A DNA stretch of 64,000 nucleotides, taken from NCBI RefSeq assembly GCF_008710135.1, contig NZ_VYKK01000004.1, forward strand, positions 541,747-605,746, given 5' to 3'. Both the position numbers and the translations under genes were made by a program. The stretch comes from Paenibacillus spiritus. GTDB lineage: Bacteria > Bacillota > Bacilli > Paenibacillales > Paenibacillaceae. The number at the start of each line of letters is the position of its first letter. Positions within the stretch are counted from its first letter, which is position 1. This document shows, piece by piece, positions 17,737 through 24,786 of the stretch. Below the pieces are notes generated by a model. The model had not been told where the DNA came from. It worked only from the letters and a program-made list of their open reading frames with translations, and did not search any database.

Positions 17737-18649
17737 TGAGACAAATTAAAACACCTTCAAGACAATGGAACCAGTCGTAAGATAGGAAGATAACCCTGGA
17801 GGTGTATTGCGTTGGCAACCAGAGTGAGCTTTCCAGTAGAAATAAAGATGAAAGCTATAGAAATGAGGTTAGCACAAGTTCCGGTGAGAGAGGTTATGGA
17901 AGAGCTGGGAATACGGAATAGGACACAGATAAAGACATGGATGAGCTGGTACCCGAACACTCTTCAGAGCTTGAAAAGGTAAAAGCAGAGAATCGGTTTC
18001 TTAAACAGCAATTAGACAAGCGGGTTCAGTGGATTATGCAGCGTGAGGGACTACAATGCCGCGCAAGGGTGAAGAAACAAAAGACGACAGGGCAACTCGC
18101 ACAACCTGCGGAGCATCTGCCCAATCGGCAATTTCATGCGTCAGGCCCCTTGCAAAAACTAGTCACGGACCTTACCTGCTTGCCGTTTTGGGGCAGGATG
18201 CTGTACCTTTCAAGTATCTTAGATCTGTACAACAGAGAAATTGTCGCTTACAGGATAGCGGACAAGCAGGACACGTCCTTTGTATTGGATACGTTGGTCA
18301 ACTTCCAAAGCAGGCCAATATGCTGCTCCACAGCGATCAGGGCAGTGTGTACACGTCTCAGGCGTACCGGGCGCCAGTCAAGGAAAAAGGCATTACCATG
18401 AGCATGTCCCGTAAAGGAACGCCCGCGGATAATGCCCCCATGGAATCGTTTCATTCCACCCTAAAGTCTGAAACGATTTATCTTGAAGATCTGTAGGGGT
18501 ATAACGACGGCCATCGTTGAACGGACCGTTCGAGACTACCTCACCCACTATAACTCAATTCGGATTCAAGCGAAACTAAATAACCAGTCGCCGGTGGATT
18601 TTTGGCGAATGACTGCTTAAACTTGCAAGGTGTTTTGATCCCTGTCTCA
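17737..18649 (+). mobile_element. Decayed IS3-family element with both terminal inverted repeats
   Basis: The left end begins TGAGACAAATTAAAACACCT. The reverse complement of the right end begins TGAGACAGGGATCAAAACAC and continues CTT, so both share TGAGACA and AAAACACCTT. The 913-bp length is well below the usual 1.2-1.5 kb of IS3 elements because of an internal deletion. Flanking triplets (ACG left, CAA right) do not match, so no target duplication remains. The element sits in the AT-rich island between the Kelch gene and cymR. The 17370-17736 stretch before it holds only AT-rich DNA with no gene I can support. Confidence 0.8.
17812..18620 (+). pseudogene. Broken IS3-family transposase (OrfA/OrfB)
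   Basis: OrfA starts at a TTG after GGAGG with the helix-turn-helix region VSFPVEIKMKAIEMRLAQVP and EELGIRNRTQIKTWMSWY. It then frameshifts to HSSELEKVKAENRFLKQQLD. A deletion joins this directly to the middle of OrfB (IMQREGLQCRARVKK). The DDE residues are still recognisable in three pieces: D in KLVTDLTCLPFWG, D in LLHSDQGSVYTSQAY, and E in GTPADNAPMESFHS. Further frameshifts and a stop after IYLEDL separate these, and the tail RDYLTHYNSIRIQAKLNNQ ends at 18620. It cannot make an active transposase. Confidence 0.85.
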
Positions 18650-18747
18650 CAATCAGGGTGCAGTCCCATTCCCGCCTCGTACAAAGAAAATACGTTAAGA
18701 AAAATCCCAGAATGCACCCACCGAATGTTATGGGCGCGGCGAGACTG

Positions 18748-18867
18748 TTAAACTTCCTGCTTTGCCTTACTTATACTTCTGTCATATTTATTCCCAATAA
18801 AGACCCCGACAGGAGCAGGCCCATCGACGTCTAAACGCACATTAATTGGAGTCTTCCATATGCCACC
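18748..18867 (-). pseudogene. Possible gene fragment, unrecognised
   Basis: A 40-codon open stretch without a start codon reads WKTPINVRLDVDGPAPVGVF and ends shortly after in a stop. It looks protein-like but is cut off by a stop upstream. It could be the tail of a gene destroyed by island decay. I do not recognise the family. The remainder of 18650-18999 shows nothing else. Confidence 0.2.
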
Positions 18868-18999
18868 TTACTCTCTTTCCGTCAGCCCCTCCGCAAGCAT
18901 GTACCCGCGCAGGCACCTATGGCTGATTCAGTAAAGTGCGGGTAACTTACGGGTAACGAATTTCATATCCCCTTTGAAATCACGGAATTCTGCTTCTTT

Positions 19000-19419
19000 C
19001 TAAATATAGAACATATAATTATCCACCTGCTCCTCTTCCTTGAAGGAGATCAAGTCCAGCAGCGTGGTAGAATCTAGCACGTCGGCGATGCTGTCCCGGA
19101 TGCGCAGCCAGAGGTCGCGTTTGGCCGGGTCGTCTTCTTCCGTGAAGTCCACGGGCGAGATCGGGCCTTCCAGGACGCGGATAATGTCGCCGGCCGTGAT
19201 CTGCGCGGCTTCGCGGGACAGGATATAACCGCCGTAGGCGCCCCGGATGCTCTTGACGAGTCCGGCGTTGCGCAGCGGTGCGATGAGCTGCTCCAGATAA
19301 TGCTCGGAGAGCCCGTTCTTCTCGGCGATGCTCTTCAAGGAAGTCGGGCCTTCGCCGAATTTCAGGGCCAGCTCCATCATGATGGTCAGGCCATATCGTC
19401 CTTTAGTTGAAATCTTCAA
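19000..19419 (-). CDS. cymR: Rrf2-family regulator CymR
   Basis: 139 residues, the same length class as Bacillus subtilis CymR (138). The N-terminal winged helix-turn-helix reads KISTKGRYGLTIMMELALKF with recognition region SIAEKNGLSEHYLEQLIAPL and the wing RGAYGGYILSR. There is no three-cysteine Fe-S cluster motif, which separates it from IscR and fits CymR. CymR is the master repressor of cysteine metabolism and acts in complex with CysK. The TTG start at 19419 is chosen because AGAGGTG lies just upstream and it restores the family length. It is divergent from mnmA. Downstream on its strand is the AT-rich island instead of the expected cysteine desulfurase gene. Confidence 0.93.
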   Translation of the reverse strand: MKISTKGRYGLTIMMELALKFGEGPTSLKSIAEKNGLSEHYLEQLIAPLRNAGLVKSIRGAYGGYILSREAAQITAGDIIRVLEGPISPVDFTEEDDPAKRDLWLRIRDSIADVLDSTTLLDLISFKEEEQVDNYMFYI

Positions 19420-19459
19420 AGGAACACCTCTTTCAAAATAGTGGCTGAGTATAGTATAA

Positions 19460-20737
<1,278 letters not shown>

Positions 20738-20830
20738 GCCTACATTCCGGCAGGCCCGTCAGGTTCCCGGAGAAACGTCCGGTGATGCGCAATCCGCGGC
20801 GGAATGCCCACACAGCCGCCCTCAACCAAC

Positions 20831-20881
20831 AAGGCCCCTGCGGTCCGAGCGAAACGCTCGGGCGGCAGGGGCCTTCTTTTG
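20831..20881 (+). terminator. Strong terminator of mnmA
   Basis: AAGGCCCCTGC pairs with GCAGGGGCCTT, enclosing an inner CCGAGCG/CGCTCGG helix, and is followed by CTTTTGT. It lies 94 bp after the mnmA stop and just before the convergent aadK-type gene. Confidence 0.9.
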
Positions 20882-20899
20882 TCAACTTGCAGCGGAAGA

Positions 20900-21766
20900 T
20901 TAGCCTTCCCCCTCATACATCTGCTCCAGATAAGCCGTCACGCTAACATCCTCTTCCCAGGGATACCGAAAGCCCATTCCTTCGGCTACTTCCTGCCCGG
21001 TCCGGCGGAACAATTCTCCGGCGGTGAGCAGCGCTCTCCAGATGGCTTCCTCCTTCGCTTCGGGATAAGTCTCCAGCAGCAGGTTCCAGTCTTCCGCCGG
21101 GGTGTAGCGGTCGAGGTACTTGCCGTTCTTGCCGGTGCTGACCGAGAACCCTTCCCGGATTCCGGCCCGCCATTCCAGCATGCGGATAAGCATTGGCCGG
21201 ACATACAGATTCAGATGGTCCAGCGCATAGAGCAGTTCTCTGCGCCGGAGTCCCTTCGCGATATAAGTGGAGACCCAGCGAAATTCGTTGCAGCAGTCCC
21301 GGAATTCAGCTTCACTCGGCTCCTTGATCCAGTAGAGAGAGTCGCCGGGAGCAGGAAGCTCCGGCAGCAGGCTGTCCTTGTCCAGCAAGACAACCGCAAG
21401 TGTATCGCCTTCATTCCAGCGGGCGGCCTCGGCAGCCGGACACAGCGTCAGGTCAATCCGGTTGCCGTCAGCCAGCTGCATGAGATAGGCATATCGGGTC
21501 CGCTTCGCCTCGGAGGGAGCAAGCGCCGATTCGTCGGGTCTCTGCAAAATCACCCGCTCCCCGAACCCGTCGATCCACTCCCGGTCGGCAATCAGACTCT
21601 CCATCTCATTCACGACATAGACAATATCGTAATCCCGGAAGCGGTCCTTCGGCGCATTCGGGTTCGTTCGGGAGCCGGTCATGCCGACGGCACGGATGCG
21701 CTCGTCCCTGCGCGCCGTATTCAGAATCAGCTCCATCATTTCCTGCCCGCTTCGTCGATGCCTCAA
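20900..21766 (-). CDS. aadK: Aminoglycoside 6-adenylyltransferase (AadK/ANT(6) family)
   Basis: 288 residues, close to Bacillus subtilis AadK (284). The nucleotidyltransferase motif is GSRTNPNAPKDRFRDYDIVY, with the metal-binding DYD pair. Further AadK signatures are LDKDSLLPELP, CCNEFRWVSTYIAKGLRRRE and ALDHLNLYVRPML. Members transfer AMP to the 6-hydroxyl of streptomycin; this one may confer intrinsic streptomycin resistance or have another native role. TTG at 21766 is taken as the start because GGGAGG lies nine bases upstream and the protein then begins like AadK (SGQEMMELILNTA). It follows the crcB pair on the same strand. Confidence 0.92.
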   Translation of the reverse strand: MRHRRSGQEMMELILNTARRDERIRAVGMTGSRTNPNAPKDRFRDYDIVYVVNEMESLIADREWIDGFGERVILQRPDESALAPSEAKRTRYAYLMQLADGNRIDLTLCPAAEAARWNEGDTLAVVLLDKDSLLPELPAPGDSLYWIKEPSEAEFRDCCNEFRWVSTYIAKGLRRRELLYALDHLNLYVRPMLIRMLEWRAGIREGFSVSTGKNGKYLDRYTPAEDWNLLLETYPEAKEEAIWRALLTAGELFRRTGQEVAEGMGFRYPWEEDVSVTAYLEQMYEGEG

Positions 21767-21847
21767 GGTATACAACCTCCCTGTAGTTACAGCTTCCTCG
21801 TATTCGACGTGCTCTGCACGCTCTGACTTCCCATACACGCTCTTCGC

Positions 21848-22210
21848 TTACAGCGTCCTTCCCGTCTTCAGCCCGAGCCACGCTCCGAGCAGACCGACCG
21901 CCAGCGACAGAAGCGCGTAAGCCGCCGCCCGGCCATAGCGTCCGTTCTCCAGCAGGGTCACCGTCTCGTAGCCAAAGGTGGAGAACGTGGTGAAGCCGCC
22001 GCAGAAGCCGGTTCCGGCCGTCAGATACCAGCCGCGGGGGATCAGATCGCCCGCCCCGGCCAGAACGCCCAGGATGAAGGAACCCAGGATGTTAATGAAC
22101 AGCGTTCCCCACGGAAAAGCGTTGCCGAATCGCCGGCCGATCCAGCCCCCGAGCCCATAGCGGCAGGCGGCTCCGATGACTCCGCCGATGCCGATGCCAA
22201 AGAGGTTCAT
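21848..22210 (-). CDS. crcB: Fluoride channel subunit CrcB/Fluc (second of a pair)
   Basis: 120 residues, four membrane helices. Family motifs are present: the pore-lining Asn in GTLFINILGSFILG, and GTGFCGGFTTFSTFGYE with the Phe-box and sodium-site region. Fluc proteins form dual-topology dimers that export fluoride passively. Its start overlaps the stop of the other crcB gene by 4 bp (ATGA). The two are only moderately alike, so they may form a heterodimer, as known for paired Fluc genes in bacilli. Confidence 0.95.
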   Translation of the reverse strand: MNLFGIGIGGVIGAACRYGLGGWIGRRFGNAFPWGTLFINILGSFILGVLAGAGDLIPRGWYLTAGTGFCGGFTTFSTFGYETVTLLENGRYGRAAAYALLSLAVGLLGAWLGLKTGRTL

Positions 22211-22605
22211 CCGGCCGCCCTCCCGGCTCGCATCGTCCGTTTGCCTAGCCAGACGCCGGCGGCTGAGAGCGCAATTCCGCCGGCCAGGCTCAGCAGCATA
22301 TAGAGCAGGGCCGTTCCTGCCTCTCCGCCTTCGAGCAGCTTGACGGAATCAACCGTGAAGGCCGAGAAGGTGGTGAACGTTCCGGTAAAGCCCGTTCCGA
22401 TCATCAGCCGCACTCTGGCGGGAATCCGGCCGGACTTCGGCGACACCGCAAAGAACCAGCCCAGGAAGAGGCAGCCGGCCCAATTGATCAGCAGAATGGA
22501 CAGCGGCAGGCCGCCTGTCCCCGCCGGCACAGCCAGCGTCAATCCGTAGCGGCAGAGCGCTCCGGGGAACGCGCCAAGCGCCAGATACAGCAAATTGCGC
22601 ACCAT
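22207..22605 (-). CDS. crcB: Fluoride channel subunit CrcB/Fluc (first of a pair)
   Basis: 132 residues, four membrane helices. The conserved Asn is in ILLINWAGCLFLGWF, and the pore motif is IGTGFTGTFTTFSAFTVDS. Paired with the downstream gene at 21848-22210. It starts 37 bp after the rarA stop and has GAAGGA upstream of the ATG. That gap is too short for a fluoride riboswitch and none is seen, so the pair is probably transcribed with rarA. Confidence 0.95.
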   Translation of the reverse strand: MVRNLLYLALGAFPGALCRYGLTLAVPAGTGGLPLSILLINWAGCLFLGWFFAVSPKSGRIPARVRLMIGTGFTGTFTTFSAFTVDSVKLLEGGEAGTALLYMLLSLAGGIALSAAGVWLGKRTMRAGRAAG

Positions 22606-22627
22606 CTATTCCTTCTTTCCGAATTAT

Positions 22628-22653
22628 CCGCCTATTCTCCGCCTATTCTCCGC
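22628..22653. repeat. Short direct repeat over the rarA stop codon
   Basis: CCGCCTATTCT occurs twice in tandem (22628-22638, 22639-22649) followed by CCGC, covering the end of rarA. The first copy in gene orientation contains the stop codon. It is a simple slippage-type duplication. Confidence 0.7.
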
Positions 22654-23977
22654 TCTCCGGCGGACGTCCCCGCCGCAGCGCCTGATTGTGGCGGATCTTC
22701 GCTTCGTTGCCCTGCTCGCTCGCCTGGTAGAACACCCGGCGGGCGATGGCCTTGGGCAGGTACTCCTGCTTCACGTAGTGGCCCGGATAATCATGCGGAT
22801 ATTTGTAGCCGCCATGACCGAGCGCCGAAGCCCCCTTGTAATGGGTATCGCGCAGGTGCATCGGGACCTCCGCCGATTTCAGCTCCCCGATGGCGTCCGT
22901 CGCCCGGGCAATGGCGGTGTACACCGCATTGGACTTCGGGCTCTCGACGGCGAACAGAATCGCCTGGGCAATGTTCAGCTTCGCCTCCGGCCAGCCGTTG
23001 TTCCGGTAGGCATCCAGGGCGCTGGTCGCCTGGACCATCGCCTGGGGGTTCGCCAGGCCGATGTCCTCGCTCGCCGCGGCAATCAGCCGGCGGAGGAACA
23101 CGAGGGGGTCCATGCCGAGCTTCTCGACGGCATAGAGGAACCAGAAGAGCGCGGCGTCGCTGGAGCCGCGGATGCTTTTGTGAAAAGCGCTCAGCACATC
23201 GTACTGCGTGGACTCGTCTGCCTTGACCGTCGGCCGCCGGATCGATTCTTCGGCTACCTCAAGCGTGACATGCACGCTCCCGCCTTCCTCCGGCGAGGTC
23301 GTCAGCGCCGCCAGTTCCAGAGCATTCAGCGCGCGCCGGATGTCGCCGTTCGCCATGGTTGCGATATGGTCCAGCGCCTCTTCCTCCACCTGAAGGTCCA
23401 TGAAGCCAAGTCCGCGCTCCTTGTCGGCCAGCGCCCGCTTCATGGCGATCAGGCTGTGCGCCTTGGTCAGCGATTCCAGCTGGAAGAGCGTCGAGCGGCT
23501 CATGAGGGCGCCGTTGACATAATGGAAGGGGTTCTCCGTCGTTGCTCCGATGAAGATGATCGTTCCCTTCTCCACCGCCGGCAGCAGCGCATCCTGGCGC
23601 GAGCTGTTGAACCGGTGCACCTCGTCCAGAAACAGGATGGTCTTCGTGCCGTACAGCGAGCGGTTCGTCTGGGCCCGGTCGATTACCTCGCGTACGTCCT
23701 TGACGGAGGCCTCGACGGCGTTCAGCCGCACAAAATCGCCCCGGGTCTGGTTGGATATAATATGGGCCAGCGTCGTTTTGCCGCAGCCCGGCGGCCCGTA
23801 CAGCAGAATCGACGAGACCTGATCCGCTTCGATGGCCCGCCGCAGCAGCTTGCCGGGGCCTACAATATGCTCTTGTCCGATATATTCATCCAGAGTTCGC
23901 GGCCGCATCCGGTCCGCGAGCAGGCGGCCGTCGCCGGCTCCTTCCCCGGTTCCATCGTTGAATGAGAATAAATCCAT
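22643..23977 (-). CDS. rarA: Replication-associated recombination ATPase RarA (MgsA/YrvN)
   Basis: 444 residues, AAA+ ATPase. Walker A is LLYGPPGCGKTTLAH (about residue 55), Walker B is ILFLDEVHRFN, and sensor 1 is GATTENPFHYVNGAL. The C-terminal clamp-loader-like helical domain contains IRGSSDAALFWFLYAVE, and the family ending includes YKYPHDYPGHYVKQEYLP. RarA acts at stalled replication forks and is related to RuvB and clamp loaders. The ATG at 23977 has GAGGAAGTG upstream. In Bacillus subtilis yrvN is next to cymR; here it lies 3.2 kb away, past mnmA, aadK and crcB. Confidence 0.96.
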   Translation of the reverse strand: MDLFSFNDGTGEGAGDGRLLADRMRPRTLDEYIGQEHIVGPGKLLRRAIEADQVSSILLYGPPGCGKTTLAHIISNQTRGDFVRLNAVEASVKDVREVIDRAQTNRSLYGTKTILFLDEVHRFNSSRQDALLPAVEKGTIIFIGATTENPFHYVNGALMSRSTLFQLESLTKAHSLIAMKRALADKERGLGFMDLQVEEEALDHIATMANGDIRRALNALELAALTTSPEEGGSVHVTLEVAEESIRRPTVKADESTQYDVLSAFHKSIRGSSDAALFWFLYAVEKLGMDPLVFLRRLIAAASEDIGLANPQAMVQATSALDAYRNNGWPEAKLNIAQAILFAVESPKSNAVYTAIARATDAIGELKSAEVPMHLRDTHYKGASALGHGGYKYPHDYPGHYVKQEYLPKAIARRVFYQASEQGNEAKIRHNQALRRGRPPESGE

Positions 23978-24053
23978 GCGTTCACTTCCTCAAACGGGTA
24001 TAGTCTGGTTCAGCCGCTCTTTCTATCATACCATACCCGGAGGAAGGTTCTGC

Positions 24054-24112
24054 GAAAAAGAGCATCACTTCTCCCGCGCGGTAAGACCCGCGCCGAAAGA
24101 AGTCATGCTCTT
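24054..24112 (-). terminator. Strong terminator of the CD3324-type gene
   Basis: AAGAGCATCACTTCT and AGAAGTCATGCTCTT form a 15-bp stem with one mismatch, with an inner GCGCGG/CCGCGC helix. On the minus strand it is followed by TTTTTC. It lies 15 bp after the gene end and upstream of rarA. Confidence 0.85.
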
Positions 24113-24126
24113 GCCTTGCTCTTCTG

Positions 24127-24417
24127 TCAGGACCGGCCGCCTGCGGCGAGGGCCCGCATTTTGGAGACAATCTTCCGGATGCTCTCTTCCGACAGATGAT
24201 AACGCCGGCACAGCTCCGGCACGGGAGAACCACTCCGGTACATTCCGTAGATCTCTTCATTCCGGCGCGCAATCATGCCCCGGGAGCCGCATTTCTCGCC
24301 CCAGCCGACGCGCTGTTCGCTCTTCTTGGGGATGTAGAGCAGTTCACCCTGAATATAATCCTGCAGCTCCTCCAGCAGGCCAGGGGGAAGCACATCCCGC
24401 CCGTTCACATAACTCAA
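24127..24417 (-). CDS. CD3324-family protein (small HTH-containing regulator-like)
   Basis: 96 residues. The first half (SYVNGRDVLPPGLLEELQDY then IQGELLYIPKKSEQRVGWGE) and the C-terminal helix-turn-helix (VPELCRRYHLSEESIRKIV) match small proteins annotated as CD3324 family, with Mor-type HTH character. The target is unknown; DNA binding is inferred from the HTH. The start is TTG at 24417, nine bases after GGAGG. The gene overlaps the 3' half of another very small ORF with a better ribosome site (24344-24484), and a promoter is predicted at 24521-24550. Confidence 0.85.
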   Translation of the reverse strand: MSYVNGRDVLPPGLLEELQDYIQGELLYIPKKSEQRVGWGEKCGSRGMIARRNEEIYGMYRSGSPVPELCRRYHLSEESIRKIVSKMRALAAGGRS

Positions 24418-24484
24418 ACCTGATTTCCTCCTCTAACAGGTGCATGCCCAAGGGTCCGAGTGTCTTACAGACCAGAATATCCAT
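24344..24484 (-). CDS. Candidate small ORF overlapping the CD3324-type gene
   Basis: 46 codons beginning MDILVCKTLGPLGMHLLEEE. The ATG at 24484 follows AAAGGAGG at about ten bases, a stronger ribosome site than that of the downstream gene. The ORF ends inside the CD3324-type gene, in a different frame, overlapping it by 74 bp. It may be a real peptide or a translational-coupling leader whose ribosomes help initiation at the TTG. I recognise no family. The first 25 codons look more protein-like than the overlapping part. Confidence 0.4.
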   Translation of the reverse strand: MDILVCKTLGPLGMHLLEEEIRFELCERAGCASPWPAGGAAGLYSG

Positions 24485-24520
24485 CGCCACCTGCCTCCTT
24501 TCCGTTCGCTGATTGGTTAT

Positions 24521-24550
24521 ATTATACAGAGCAGGCCTGCGCCGCGTCCA
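24521..24550 (-). promoter_or_regulatory. Predicted promoter of the small ORF/CD3324 pair with a palindrome in the spacer
   Basis: Minus strand TGGACG (24545-24550), 18-bp spacer, TATAAT (24521-24526), about 37 bp upstream of the ATG at 24484. The spacer carries the perfect 10-bp palindrome GCAGGCCTGC (24531-24540), a possible operator. Confidence 0.5.
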
Positions 24551-24588
24551 CCTCAGAACGGCGCGTCAGCATGCCCTTGTCTTTTAAG

Positions 24589-24612
24589 CAAAAAGGGAGC
24601 CTCTCGGCCCCC
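24589..24612 (-). terminator. Rho-independent terminator after the micro-ORF
   Basis: On the minus strand GGGGGCC pairs with GGCTCCC (one wobble) around the tetraloop GAGA, followed by TTTTTG. It follows the 10-codon ORF at 24635-24667 by 22 bp. Confidence 0.75.
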
Positions 24613-24634
24613 TCATCTTACGGATTTCCGCCTG

Positions 24635-24667
24635 TTAGACGGAAATCACCTCGTTCACTGAAATCAT
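24635..24667 (-). CDS. Candidate 10-residue micro-ORF with hairpin over its stop codon
   Basis: ATG at 24667 is ten bases after AAAGGAGG. The peptide is MISVNEVISV. The last codons form the left arm (GATTTCCG) of an 8-bp inverted repeat with CGGAAATC (24623-24647), and the stop codon lies in the loop. A terminator follows at once. This could be a regulatory leader peptide or a short independent transcript. Upstream is a 12-bp perfect palindrome GTCCGGCCGGAC (24698-24709). Apart from these elements I see nothing else in 24485-24786, between the chemoreceptor gene and the small ORF. Confidence 0.3.
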   Translation of the reverse strand: MISVNEVISV

Positions 24668-24786
24668 TGCCCTTCAGCCTCCTTTCCGCTGGTTATCGTC
24701 CGGCCGGACACTTTATATTAAGCCATAACCCGCGGAGAGACTCCAGCCCAAAAACAGTTATAATCAATCGCTACCGCCCTTTCGGA

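Noticed and set aside
17734..18652. Target-site duplication around the IS3 remnant
   Set aside because: The flanking triplets ACG and CAA differ, so no duplication remains.
22606..22642. Fluoride riboswitch before crcB
   Set aside because: The gap is only 37 bp and lacks the aptamer consensus.
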